Source: Leucobacter luti
GTDB lineage: Bacteria > Actinomycetota > Actinomycetes > Actinomycetales > Microbacteriaceae
Assembly: GCF_004217175.1 (NCBI RefSeq)
Contig: NZ_SHKI01000005.1
Location: 124,001-188,000 of the forward strand
Direction of reading: 5' to 3'
DNA length: 64,000 nt
The notes below the pieces were generated by a model. That model saw only the letters and a list, made by a program, of their open reading frames with translations. It was not told the origin of the DNA and searched no databases. This document shows positions 1 through 8,379 of this stretch, in pieces; position 1 is the first letter of the stretch; the number at the start of each line of letters is the position of its first letter. The position numbers and the translations under genes are program-made.

Positions 1-25
1 CGGCGTCGCGGCCGGGGGGTTCCCC

Positions 26-1663
26 GTGCAGCTCGACCGGGCGGCCGAGGCGTCGCTGCCCGTGCAGCTGGCCGCTGCCCTGCGCGAGGCGATCGACGCG
101 GCAACGCTCCGGCCAGGCGAACAGGTGCCCGCGACTCGTGAGCTGGCCCGCCGGCTCGGCGTGGCCCGCGGCGTGGTGGTGGTCGCCTACGAGCAGCTCA
201 TCGCCGAGGGCTATCTCGCGGCGAGCCACGGCCGCGGCACGCGAGTAAACCCTGCCCTCGAGCTGACGGAACCCGGCGCGGGGCAGTCGCATGCCGGGGT
301 CGCGGGGGCTGGGCCGACCGCGGGAGCCGGAGGCGCCGCGGGGGGCTTGGAGGCCGCGAGCGCCGCGGGATCCCGTGGTGTCCCACGACCCGAGGCGCCG
401 ACACCCGGGACCGGGGACCCCGCCCCCGAGCGGGCCGCCGTGCCGGATCCGCTCGCGCCGGGGCAGCCGATCACCGACTCCGTCGTCGGCCCGGCCTGGC
501 GCAGCGCCTGGCGCGAGGCTGCGGCGCGCGTGGACGTGGCCCCGCCAGCGCTCGGTGATCCGGCGCTGCGCCGCGAGCTCGCCGAGCACCTGCGCCGCAT
601 GCGCGGCACCGCGCGCGCCGCGAGCGACGTGCTGGTGACCGCCGGTACGCGCGACGGGCTCGGGCTGCTCCTCACCGCGCTCGGCGGCACGCGGGGACGT
701 GAACTGGTGGTCGGGGTGGAGGATCCCGGCCTGCCCTCGCTGCGCGGCGCCGCCCAGCGCTTCGGGGCGCGCATCGTGGCGCTCCCGACCGACGCGGAGG
801 GGCTCGACACGCGGCGCCTCCCCGAGGGGCTCCTCGACGCAGTGATCGTCACGCCGAGCCACCAGTATCCGCTCGGCGGTTCGCTGCCGCTGCCGCGCCG
901 CCGCGAGCTGCTCGCCTGGGCGCGGCGTACGGGGGTGGTGGTGGTGGAGGACGACTTCGACTCGGAGCTGCGCTACACGGGAAGCGCGCTCCCCACGCTC
1001 GCCGCGCTCGACGATCCAGAGCGCGGCTCGGTGGTGCTGCTCGGGACGTTCTCGCGCACCATCGCGCCGGGGCTCGCCGCTGGCTACCTGCTCGCGCCCG
1101 CCGGGCTGCGGGCGCGGCTCGAACCGCTGCGGCGCGAGCTCGGCGGCCCCGTCTCCGGCGTGGTGCAGGCCGCGCTCGCGAGATACCTTGCGAGCGGGGA
1201 GCTGCGGCGCCACACCGCCCGAATGCTGCGGCGCTACGCGGCGCGGCGCGACGCGGTGTCGGACCGGCTGGCCGGCGCGGCCGGGGTCCGGGTGCGCCCG
1301 ATGGACGGCGGACTCCACGCCGTGATCGAGTTCCAGGGGGCCGGTGCGGCGGGTGCCGATGCGGGGACCGTCGGTGCTGGCGCGGGTTCGCGGTCCGGTG
1401 CCGCTGGTTCCGGTGCGAGCGCCGGTCCCGGTCCTGTCCGCGGCCACGGCGCCGGTCCGGGCCGCGACGCCGCGGCCCGCGAGAGCGCGGTGCTCGCGGT
1501 GGCGCGCGCCGAGGGGCTCGGCGTGCAGGGGCTCGCGAGCTACTGGCAGCGCCCAGACCGCGAACCCGGGATGGCCGGACTCGTGCTCGGCATGGGCGGC
1601 CCGGACGACGCCGAGTTTGAGCACGCGCTCGTGCGGCTCCGCGCGATCCTCGACACTCACTAG
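26..1663 (+). CDS. MocR/PdxR-type regulator (GntR HTH fused to aminotransferase-like domain), 5' end probably outside window
   Basis: An N-terminal winged helix (residues 10-75, with LRPGEQVPATRELARRLGV) is followed by a fold-type I aminotransferase-like domain (about 150-545), the architecture of MocR regulators that sense PLP or PLP-amino acid adducts. The motif VEDDFDSELRY is present, but the usual Schiff-base lysine in FSK-T is arginine here (GTFSRTIAPGL, codon CGC near 1057). Two Gly/Ala-rich insertions, about residues 80-145 and 438-485, lengthen it beyond the usual size. The frame stays open from base 2 to the GTG at 26, so translation probably begins upstream of the window. The target is unknown. 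The neighbouring ureohydrolase is better explained by the LacI regulator. Confidence 0.85.
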   Translation: MQLDRAAEASLPVQLAAALREAIDAATLRPGEQVPATRELARRLGVARGVVVVAYEQLIAEGYLAASHGRGTRVNPALELTEPGAGQSHAGVAGAGPTAGAGGAAGGLEAASAAGSRGVPRPEAPTPGTGDPAPERAAVPDPLAPGQPITDSVVGPAWRSAWREAAARVDVAPPALGDPALRRELAEHLRRMRGTARAASDVLVTAGTRDGLGLLLTALGGTRGRELVVGVEDPGLPSLRGAAQRFGARIVALPTDAEGLDTRRLPEGLLDAVIVTPSHQYPLGGSLPLPRRRELLAWARRTGVVVVEDDFDSELRYTGSALPTLAALDDPERGSVVLLGTFSRTIAPGLAAGYLLAPAGLRARLEPLRRELGGPVSGVVQAALARYLASGELRRHTARMLRRYAARRDAVSDRLAGAAGVRVRPMDGGLHAVIEFQGAGAAGADAGTVGAGAGSRSGAAGSGASAGPGPVRGHGAGPGRDAAARESAVLAVARAEGLGVQGLASYWQRPDREPGMAGLVLGMGGPDDAEFEHALVRLRAILDTH

Positions 1664-1749
1664 CCCGGGGCTGGTGCCCGCGGCCGCGGGTCGCGCGGGG
1701 GCGGTGCGCCACGATCTCCTGGACTTTGAAGGAGTCCCGCTGTTACGAT

Positions 1750-1767
1750 TGCCGAAGCGTTTCGGCA
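1750..1767. promoter_or_regulatory. LacI-type operator O1, upstream of ureohydrolase
   Basis: TGCCGAAGCGTTTCGGCA is an 18-bp palindrome with a central CG and a single mismatched pair, the classic form of a LacI-family operator. It is the best of five sites in the window matching NAANCGNTTC. Its centre lies 43 bp (about four helical turns) from O2. Confidence 0.75.
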
Positions 1768-1796
1768 GCGTAGTGCTTGTGAAGCAATGAGGCTCC

Positions 1797-1806
1797 AAAA
1801 CGTTTC
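1797..1806. promoter_or_regulatory. LacI-type operator O2
   Basis: AAAACGTTTC has an 8-bp perfect palindromic core (AAACGTTT) and lies 47 bp before the ureohydrolase start. It shares the consensus of O1 and the sites at 3762, 3815 and 7577. Confidence 0.65.
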
Positions 1807-1852
1807 ATCATTCGGGGCGCGGTGTGCCGCGCCACTATGGAACGAGGACAAC

Positions 1853-2842
1853 ATGAGTGAAGTATCGGCGGGATCGTTCGACGAGACGATGTGGAATGGA
1901 CTGCTGCACGGCGGCCTCGGCGGCACGTTTATGGGTGTGCCGAAGGTTGAGCTCACGCGCGAGGCGATCGCGGCAGCCGGGGCAAAAGCGGTCGTGTACG
2001 GCTTCCCGTTTGACGCGACCACCATTAGTCGCAGTGGCGCGAACTACGGCCCGCGAGCGATTCGAGAGACCTCGGTGCAGTACACGAATTTTCAGGCGAC
2101 GTTCGACTTTGACCTGTTCGCGCACCTGCCGCTCTTCGATGGCGGCGACTGCCATGTCGCACTCGGGAACACCCCAAAAACGTTTGAACGGGTCGAGGCG
2201 GACATTACTGAGATTGTTGCGGGTGGGGCGATCCCCGTGGTGTTTGGCGGGGACCACTCGGTGAGCATCCCGGTGGGAAAGGCCGCGAAGAAGCCGGGCA
2301 CCAGTCCGGGGTGGGTGCAGTTTGACACCCACCTCGACTCCGCGCCGGATGTCGGTGGGGAAGAACTGAGTCACTGCTGCACAATCACCCGCGCTGTCGA
2401 CAATGGATATGATCCCGCGAAGATGGTGCTCGTGGGGATCAACGGCTGGATGAACCCGAAAACCGAGCTGAAGTACTGCCGCGACAACGGGATTCGCGTG
2501 ATTTGGCTCGAAGACATCTGGGCGAAGGGCACGGTGTGGGCGGTGGAGCAGATCCTCGAGCGGGTGGGGGAGGACGGGTTCTATCTCACGTTCGACGTTG
2601 ACGCGCTCGATGCGGCCTTCGCGCCCGGCACCTGCGCCCCGACGCCTGGCGGTATGACCATTCGCGAGGCGTTTGAGATCGTGCGCGGAATCGCTCCGGC
2701 GGGCCTGATCGGGCTCGACGTCGCAGAGCCAGCGCCGTCGCTCGATCACTCGACGCGCACCCAGCTCTTCGCTGGCAGAATCGCGCTTGAAGCCCTCGCG
2801 TTCCATGCAGGTTCGCCGAGCGAGCCGATCTACATCGGGTAG
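1853..2842 (+). CDS. Ureohydrolase of the agmatinase/guanidinobutyrase/guanidine hydrolase family
   Basis: This 329-aa protein belongs to the arginase superfamily of binuclear-metal hydrolases that release urea from guanidino compounds. Metal-ligand motifs are visible: GGDHS (H135), FDTHLD (D158, H160, D162) and FDVDALD (D248, D250). The ATG at 1853 is chosen because a GAGGA ribosome site precedes it; an upstream in-frame ATG at 1787 overlaps operator O2. The neighbouring nitrilase-family amidase, APC permease and LacI regulator suggest uptake and breakdown of agmatine, 4-guanidinobutyrate or a similar compound. Free guanidine is an alternative substrate, given the Gdx-type exporters at 8.4-9.1 kb. 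The superfamily is certain; the substrate is not. Confidence 0.9.
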   Translation: MSEVSAGSFDETMWNGLLHGGLGGTFMGVPKVELTREAIAAAGAKAVVYGFPFDATTISRSGANYGPRAIRETSVQYTNFQATFDFDLFAHLPLFDGGDCHVALGNTPKTFERVEADITEIVAGGAIPVVFGGDHSVSIPVGKAAKKPGTSPGWVQFDTHLDSAPDVGGEELSHCCTITRAVDNGYDPAKMVLVGINGWMNPKTELKYCRDNGIRVIWLEDIWAKGTVWAVEQILERVGEDGFYLTFDVDALDAAFAPGTCAPTPGGMTIREAFEIVRGIAPAGLIGLDVAEPAPSLDHSTRTQLFAGRIALEALAFHAGSPSEPIYIG

Positions 2843-2952
2843 CGCCATGGAGTTCGGGGGCGTCGCGGTGGCTGCTGCCGCGGCGTCCCCGCTTTCCAGG
2901 GGTGGCCTATCCGCGCCGCGCGCGAGCCTGCCTGTGTCGGCGCTGACGGCTC

Positions 2953-3720
2953 CTACGCGTAGAGCTCGGGACGTCGCTGCGCGAGCATGTTGGTCGGACC
3001 GGAGGTCGCTCGCCCCGTGTCCACAGTGGCTGAGATCTCGGCCGACTCGGCGGTGCCGAGCGCGGCCAGTGTTTCACCGTTGGCGGAGATGACGCGGCTC
3101 GACCCGCAGAAGTGGTGGCCTGACTCCTTGCCCACTCGGTTTGCGTACGCGAGCGGCACTCGATTCTCGAGCGCGCGTGCGGTGGCCGCAATCCGATGGT
3201 CAAGCTCGTACGGGTGCATGTTCGCGGAGCCCGCGATCAGGAGCTCTGCTCCCCGGAGCACGTGGGTGCGTGCGACCTCGGGGAACTCAAGCTCGAAGCA
3301 GTTGATGACGCCAATCTTGGTGCCGCAGAGTGTCACCGGGGCAAGGTGGTCTCCGGGCAGGAAGGCGGCCCGTTCGTTGCCGAAGAGGTGCGTCTTGCGG
3401 ATGGGGTCGTGGATCGTGCCGTCGCGATCGATGGCGAGGTACGCATCGTAGAAACCGTGGTTTGCGGGTTCGATGAAACCGGCCAGTACCGCGGTGCTGG
3501 TCTCCCGGCATGCTGCGGCGACCGTGCGAATCAGTGGGTCGTTGGGTGAGAGCGCAAGTTCGGGGAGCCCACCGGTCTGGTATCCGGTAACGAAGAGCTC
3601 GGGGAACACGACGAGGTCCGCGTCTCCGCGGCGAAGCTGCTCGATGATGCGCGCGAGATTTGCCGCGGGGTTTCGCGGCTCTGGTGCGTCTTGGATGACA
3701 GTAATTCGGAGCGAGTGCAT
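2953..3720 (-). CDS. Nitrilase-superfamily carbon-nitrogen hydrolase (amidase)
   Basis: This 255-aa cytoplasmic amidase has the full Glu-Lys-Cys catalytic triad: E41 in VVFPELFVTGY, K109 in IRKTHLFG and C141 in GVINCFELEFPE. Length is typical of stand-alone omega-amidase, N-carbamoylputrescine amidase or 4-guanidinobutyramide hydrolase types. The ATG start has a strong AGAGGAG ribosome site. It converges with the ureohydrolase and diverges from the APC permease across an intergenic region holding two LacI-type operators. An amidase making guanidinobutyrate for the ureohydrolase is a coherent inference, but the exact substrate cannot be read from the sequence. Confidence 0.88.
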   Translation of the reverse strand: MHSLRITVIQDAPEPRNPAANLARIIEQLRRGDADLVVFPELFVTGYQTGGLPELALSPNDPLIRTVAAACRETSTAVLAGFIEPANHGFYDAYLAIDRDGTIHDPIRKTHLFGNERAAFLPGDHLAPVTLCGTKIGVINCFELEFPEVARTHVLRGAELLIAGSANMHPYELDHRIAATARALENRVPLAYANRVGKESGHHFCGSSRVISANGETLAALGTAESAEISATVDTGRATSGPTNMLAQRRPELYA

Positions 3721-3761
3721 GAATTCTCCTCTGGGCGCACGCGGGCGAGCTGACTGTTGCC

Positions 3762-3771
3762 AAATCGTTTC
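3762..3771. promoter_or_regulatory. LacI-type operator O3, between amidase and permease
   Basis: AAATCGTTTC lies 42 bp upstream of the amidase start and matches the NAANCGNTTC consensus. The extended sequence TGCCAAATCG recurs exactly at the 7577 site. Its centre is 53 bp (about five helical turns) from O4, so joint binding is geometrically plausible. Confidence 0.6.
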
Positions 3772-3814
3772 AGGTATGAATCCTACGTAATTAATAACGA
3801 AATAGCGACTTGTC

Positions 3815-3824
3815 TAAACGTTTC
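3815..3824. promoter_or_regulatory. LacI-type operator O4, upstream of APC permease
   Basis: TAAACGTTTC has a perfect AAACGTTT core. It lies in the divergent promoter region, 123 bp before the permease start, and matches the O1-O3 consensus. Confidence 0.6.
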
Positions 3825-3946
3825 GGCTGGGGTAGCGTGACTTTCGGACCGAGCAGGGGGTACGTGCCTGGGGTGTCCGACCACCTCCGGGCGGATGCGC
3901 CGACGACCGTCGCACTCCGTCGCCGAATTGAAGCAAAGGAGTTTCT

Positions 3947-5473
3947 ATGACCACGGCGCCGACGGTGATGAAACGTGAATTCACCATGTTCTCAGCGCTC
4001 TCCGTAGCGTTCGCGTTCGTCTCGCCAATTGTGGCGGTGTACAGCGTTCTCGGTGTGGGGCTCGCCACATCCGGCCCCGCGTTTATCTGGGGCGGCATGA
4101 TTCTGTTCGCTGGCCAGTTCATTGTCGTGCTCACGCTCGGCGTTCTTGCCTCGAAGTGGGCCGATTCAGGGGGAATCTACCAGTGGTCCCGCCGGCTGCT
4201 CGGGCACCGATACGGCTGGTTCGCCTCCTGGACCTACATTTGGACCCTCCTCATCACGCTCCCGGCGGTTGCGTACGCGGGAGCCGTACTCATTCCGCCC
4301 ATCTTCGACGTTCCCGCCGCTGGGCACGAACTTGTCACCTGGCTCGCCGTTGGGATGCTCGCCTTCAGTACGCTCGTAAACCTCGCTGGGCGAGTCTTCA
4401 TCAAGATCCTGATGGTCACCGTCATCATCGCCGAGGCCGTCGGGTCAATTGGAGTGGCGATCTGGCTGCTCTTCTTCGAGCGTCACCAGGGCCTCGAATA
4501 CCTCTCGCCGGAGTCTCTTGGTGAGTACAGCGGTGCGTTCTTCTCCGCCCCACTCGTGATGGCAATCGCGTTCTCAAGCTACTTCGCGATCGGGTTCGAG
4601 AGTGCGAGCTCAATCGCGGAGGAAGTGAAGCGTCCCAAGCGGGCAGTGCCACGCGCCATGGTGGTGTCCTTCTTCGCGATCATGATCATCGTGCTGCTCA
4701 GCACGCTCGCGTTCACGCTCGCCGTGCCGAGCGACGCGTTCCTGCAGGATCCAGACAACGCGGCAGACCCCGCCGTCGCAATTATTGCGGCGACCTTCCC
4801 GGAGCCGGTGTTCCGGGCGATTCTCGCCCTCTTCGTGGTCGCGTTTGCTGCGAGCCTCATGACGATCCAGATCACGGTGTCACGAATCGTCTGGGCCACA
4901 GCCCGCAACGGTGAACTGCCGTTTGCCCGGTTCCTCACTCGGTTGTCTGGTGTGACGGGGCTCCCACGCCGCGCAGTGATCGTCACCGCGATTATCGCGG
5001 CGCTCCTGTTCCTGCCATTCCAGAGCGAGGGGATTCAGATGGCCCTGATCTCGTTCTCCTCGGTTGGCTTCTTCATCTCGTTCTTGTTCCCGGTACTCGG
5101 AATCGCCGTAGCTCGGATGCGGGGGCGGTGGAGCGACGACCCCACGCTCTTTCTCGGCAGAGCCGGCAAGGCGGTTGGTTCGCTCGCGCTGATCTGGCTC
5201 GTATTCCAGATCGTGAATGTCGCTTGGCCGCGCGAGAGTGGTGCCGGCTGGGCAAGTGACTGGTCAACAGTGCTCGGTATCGCCGCCATCGGGCTCCTCG
5301 GCATCGGGGTCGAAGCGTGGGTGCACCGAAAGCGGCTTTTCGCGGCTTCGACTGGTTCAACGATCGTGGTGTTCGAGCGCGACGAATCGGCTGATGACGA
5401 GGACGAGGGCGACGATGAAGGTCGGGTCCGTGAGCGCCGGGGTGACGGCCTCGCCGCCGCCAGGGAGAGCTGA
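3947..5473 (+). CDS. APC-superfamily amino acid/polyamine permease
   Basis: This 508-aa integral membrane protein has about 12 hydrophobic segments and begins with the APC-type first helix region (ALSVAFAFVSPIVAVYSVLG). It imports amino acids, polyamines or related cations by proton symport. The family member IAIGFESASSIAEEV resembles the conserved helix 6 region. The C-terminal tail is cytoplasmic and rich in Asp and Glu. A strong AAAGGAG site precedes the ATG. Divergence from the amidase and shared operators point to uptake of the substrate of the ureohydrolase/amidase pair. Its stop lies one base from the convergent lacI stop, leaving no room for a separate terminator. Confidence 0.9.
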   Translation: MTTAPTVMKREFTMFSALSVAFAFVSPIVAVYSVLGVGLATSGPAFIWGGMILFAGQFIVVLTLGVLASKWADSGGIYQWSRRLLGHRYGWFASWTYIWTLLITLPAVAYAGAVLIPPIFDVPAAGHELVTWLAVGMLAFSTLVNLAGRVFIKILMVTVIIAEAVGSIGVAIWLLFFERHQGLEYLSPESLGEYSGAFFSAPLVMAIAFSSYFAIGFESASSIAEEVKRPKRAVPRAMVVSFFAIMIIVLLSTLAFTLAVPSDAFLQDPDNAADPAVAIIAATFPEPVFRAILALFVVAFAASLMTIQITVSRIVWATARNGELPFARFLTRLSGVTGLPRRAVIVTAIIAALLFLPFQSEGIQMALISFSSVGFFISFLFPVLGIAVARMRGRWSDDPTLFLGRAGKAVGSLALIWLVFQIVNVAWPRESGAGWASDWSTVLGIAAIGLLGIGVEAWVHRKRLFAASTGSTIVVFERDESADDEDEGDDEGRVRERRGDGLAAARES

Positions 5474-5474
5474 G

Positions 5475-6494
5475 CTACTCGGGCGTGCGCGTCGAGTTGC
5501 GCACAGTGAGCGTCGTCGGGACGAGTTCCCGGCGGCGCTCCGCTGTTCCATCAAGTGTGTCGAGAAGGAGTTCCACAGCGATCTCGCCGAGCCGGACCGG
5601 GTCGAGATCCAGCGCGGTGATGGGGCGCTGGAGTCCGTAATCCAAGTATCGGCTGTCTGCCAGACTCAGAATCTGGAGGTCTCCGGGGACGTCGAGCCCG
5701 AGTGCCTGAGCGCTGCGCTCGGTGGCGTGGGCGAGCGTGTCGAGCGTCGTCACTACGGCGTCGAAGCGGCGGTCGGGGTCTGCGAGCGCTGCCGTGATCA
5801 CTGGCTCCGCCTCGTCGACTCGCGGCCCTGGTGAACGTAGGATCACTGGGTCAAGCCCGGCCTCCGAACACCAGTCGAGGTACGCGGCGAGCTCGTCTCT
5901 GACGTAAGACGAGCTCGTCTCGCTCAGGAACAGTGCGGGGTGCGCCGGCTGAATCTCGCTCAAGTGACTGAGCGCCGTCATCGTGCCTGCTGAGAAATCG
6001 TTGTCAACCCAAGAAAGATCGTCCCAGTTGCGTCCGATCGTGGCGCACGCGATCCCGATTGCGGCGGCGGCGGACACTAGCGGGTCGTCCTGGCTGGGGT
6101 CTACCACGATGAGGCCGTCGGCGGCAGAAAGGAAGTTGCGTGACGATTCGCTCGACGGGAGCATCGAAAGAAGGAACCCGCGCTTGAACGCGTGCGCGCT
6201 TGCCCCACTCAGCACACGGAAGTAGTACTCGACGTCCCACTCCGGTTGGATGCCGGGAGAGGGTGACTGGGTGGACAGCGGCGACACAGCGAGCACGAGT
6301 GACCCAGTGCGGCCAGCGTTCAGGTTCTTTGCGAGCCGGTTCGCTGAGTAGCCGAGCCGTGCCGCCGTGTCGATGACGTTCTGTCTGGTGGCGGGAGCGA
6401 CTCGCCCCTTTCCGTTGAGTGCCTCAGAGGCGGTGGCCACGGAAACGCCCGCCTCGTGAGCGACGTCCTTGATGGTGATGCGGCGCTGCTTCAT
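5475..6494 (-). CDS. LacI-family transcriptional regulator
   Basis: This 339-aa protein has an N-terminal LacI helix-turn-helix (RRITIKDVAHEAGVSVATAS, residues 4-23) with the hinge helix near residue 50, then a periplasmic-binding-like effector domain. It is the natural candidate to bind the five NAANCGNTTC operators at 1750, 1797, 3762, 3815 and 7577. Its ATG overlaps the TGA of the polyprenyl synthetase (ATGA), so the two genes are translationally coupled and the 7577 site would make the pair autoregulated. The effector is probably a guanidino or amine metabolite (inference). Confidence 0.92.
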   Translation of the reverse strand: MKQRRITIKDVAHEAGVSVATASEALNGKGRVAPATRQNVIDTAARLGYSANRLAKNLNAGRTGSLVLAVSPLSTQSPSPGIQPEWDVEYYFRVLSGASAHAFKRGFLLSMLPSSESSRNFLSAADGLIVVDPSQDDPLVSAAAAIGIACATIGRNWDDLSWVDNDFSAGTMTALSHLSEIQPAHPALFLSETSSSYVRDELAAYLDWCSEAGLDPVILRSPGPRVDEAEPVITAALADPDRRFDAVVTTLDTLAHATERSAQALGLDVPGDLQILSLADSRYLDYGLQRPITALDLDPVRLGEIAVELLLDTLDGTAERRRELVPTTLTVRNSTRTPE

Positions 6495-7513
6495 GGGGTC
6501 TCGCTTCCGTCGGGGAGAGTCTCTGTGGGGTGCGGGGTGGGTGGCACCGTGGCGGGTACGACGGTCTGGATGGCGATCTCCAGGAGTCGCGCGTGCGCTG
6601 GTTGCGGCACGGTGGCGCGGGCCTCCGAAACAAGCGTGGCGACGCGCTGCGCAGTGCGATCCGCGATCCAGGCTGAGTTGGCCGTCGCGGCCAGCTCACC
6701 TGGCGTAATGGCGACTTCACCGGCGCGGTCGGCGGTCAGTGCGCGATATGCAAGCCACAGTGGGTACGTGGGGATTCCGTTTCTTAAATCGGCCCCGTGG
6801 TCTTTGCCAAGCGCTGCGGCGTCGCCCTGGACGTCAAGCAAATCGTCCTCGAGCTGAAATGCGAGGCCGAGTCGCACCCCGGCCGTGCGCAGCATGGCAC
6901 ACTCGGCGGGGGGTCTCCCCGCTACGATTCCGCCGCACTCAAGTGCGGCGCCGAACAGGGCACCCGTTTTGAGGGCGCCGTAGCGTTCAAGCGCGGGGAG
7001 CGCGTCGTTGGCCCAGCCCAGCTCCGGCTCGCTGAGCTGACCGAGGCACAACTCGCCGAACGCGCGGGCGAGAGCGGCGGTCACCTCGCCTGCGCGCCCC
7101 ACGGCGGCTTCGAACGCGAGGGCGACGAGCGAGTCGCCAACGAGGACCGCCGTGCCCGTCGAGGTCGCTGCATGGAGCGCGGGCACCCCTCGGCGCAGCG
7201 ACGAGTCGTCGAGGATGTCGTCATGGACGAGGGATGCCGTGTGAATCAGCTCGATCGCCGCCGCGACCTCGCGCAGGAGCCGCTCGTCCCGCGCACCGTA
7301 AGCAAGCGCGGTCGCGATGAACGCGCGGGCCCGCAGATGTTTGCCCCCGGCGAGAGCGGCGATGACTTCCGGGTGCTGTCGGGGTAGCGGCGTGCTGGCA
7401 AACCGGTGAACGGTCAGCTCACGCAGATAGTCGGCCGTCGCTGCGTGAATGCGGGAGACGTGGGCTGCTCCGCCCTCAGCGCAATCGGAGTCGGGAGTGC
7501 GGTGCGCGTCCAT
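6491..7513 (-). CDS. Polyprenyl (short/medium-chain isoprenyl) diphosphate synthetase
   Basis: This trans-isoprenyl diphosphate synthase of about 340 aa shows GGKHLRAR (residues 57-64), the first Asp-rich motif DDILDD (98-103) and the second, FQLEDDLLD, near residue 225. It condenses isopentenyl diphosphate with an allylic primer, probably to geranylgeranyl or a similar diphosphate. The ATG at 7513 fits the family N-terminus; an upstream in-frame extension to 7642 runs across the operator and is rejected. It is unusual for such an enzyme to head an operon with a LacI regulator, and whether the two are functionally linked is unknown. Confidence 0.87.
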   Translation of the reverse strand: MDAHRTPDSDCAEGGAAHVSRIHAATADYLRELTVHRFASTPLPRQHPEVIAALAGGKHLRARAFIATALAYGARDERLLREVAAAIELIHTASLVHDDILDDSSLRRGVPALHAATSTGTAVLVGDSLVALAFEAAVGRAGEVTAALARAFGELCLGQLSEPELGWANDALPALERYGALKTGALFGAALECGGIVAGRPPAECAMLRTAGVRLGLAFQLEDDLLDVQGDAAALGKDHGADLRNGIPTYPLWLAYRALTADRAGEVAITPGELAATANSAWIADRTAQRVATLVSEARATVPQPAHARLLEIAIQTVVPATVPPTPHPTETLPDGSETP

Positions 7514-7576
7514 GCGATCCTCCGGCTCAGGGTTGGCTCGATCCCTCCAGCGTACGGGCCGGGGTTGCGCCATGCC

Positions 7577-7586
7577 AAATCGATTC
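7577..7586. promoter_or_regulatory. LacI-type operator O5, upstream of polyprenyl synthetase-lacI operon
   Basis: AAATCGATTC lies 64 bp before the polyprenyl synthetase start. Preceding bases TGCC match those of O3. It contains the palindrome AATCGATT, suggesting autoregulation of the regulator. Confidence 0.5.
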
Positions 7587-7656
7587 AGCATTCGGTATAT
7601 AGCTCCAGCGTCCTCGGCTCCTCGACGTCGCGCGGGCTCCACCCGACCGATCGGGC

Positions 7657-7662
7657 TATCCT
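7657..7662 (+). promoter_or_regulatory. -10 element of leaderless mntR-like gene
   Basis: TATCCT ends 6 nt before the GTG start, placing the transcription start at the start codon. No ribosome site is present. Confidence 0.5.
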
Positions 7663-7668
7663 GAGTGC

Positions 7669-8379
7669 GTGAGTGTGGACGATCTTTCCCCGAGTATGCA
7701 GAACTACCTCAAGGTGATTTGGGGGCTGCAGGAGTGGTCAGACGCGCCAGTATCGAACTCCGCGATCGCAGAGTCGGCCGGGGTGCGGCTGTCGACCGTG
7801 TCCGATGCGCTCCGCAAGCTCTCCGACCTCGAGCTGATCGGGCACGCGCGCTACGGAAGCGTCACGCTCACCGATGCGGGCCGTGAACACGCCGTCTCGA
7901 TGATCCGCCGGCATCGCCTCCTTGAAACGTACCTCGTGCAGGCACTCGGCTACGAGTGGGACGAAGTGCACGCCGAGGCCGATCGCCTGGAGCACGCCGT
8001 CTCGGACGGGCTCATCGATCGTGTCGACCGCGCGCTCGGGTACCCCACGCGCGATCCACACGGCGACCCGATCCCCAGCGCCGACGGCCGCGTGCACCGT
8101 CCAGACGCCGTGATTCTCGCGAGCGTTACTGCGCCGTGCCGGGTCCGCGTGGAGCGCATCTCCGATTCGGACACGGCGATGCTGCAGTACTTTGCCAGCC
8201 GCGGCCTGGTCGTCGACGCCGAGCTTGAGGTGCTGCCGGGGGAGCCGTACTCCGAGACGGTCACCGTGCGCATCGGCGGCGGGGCCGAACCCGTGAGCCT
8301 GGGCGCTGCGGCCGCCGCTTCGGTGTGGGTAGCGGGGGCCGGATCCGACGCTGCCGCCGGATCCGACACCGCTTCTTAG
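7669..8379 (+). CDS. mntR: DtxR/MntR-family metal-dependent transcriptional regulator
   Basis: This 236-aa protein has the DtxR-family layout: an N-terminal winged helix (MQNYLKVIWGLQEWSDAPVS, then SAGVRLSTVSDALRKL), a metal-binding dimerisation domain (HAVSMIRRHRLLETYLVQAL) and a C-terminal FeoA/SH3-like domain from about residue 150. Such proteins repress manganese or iron uptake genes when metal is bound. The Mn-type assignment rests on overall resemblance only. It is probably leaderless. No metal transporter lies nearby. Its TAG stop interlocks with the TAA of the convergent SMR gene within TTAG at 8376-8379. The last 25 residues are Ala-rich and poorly conserved. Confidence 0.88.
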   Translation: MSVDDLSPSMQNYLKVIWGLQEWSDAPVSNSAIAESAGVRLSTVSDALRKLSDLELIGHARYGSVTLTDAGREHAVSMIRRHRLLETYLVQALGYEWDEVHAEADRLEHAVSDGLIDRVDRALGYPTRDPHGDPIPSADGRVHRPDAVILASVTAPCRVRVERISDSDTAMLQYFASRGLVVDAELEVLPGEPYSETVTVRIGGGAEPVSLGAAAAASVWVAGAGSDAAAGSDTAS

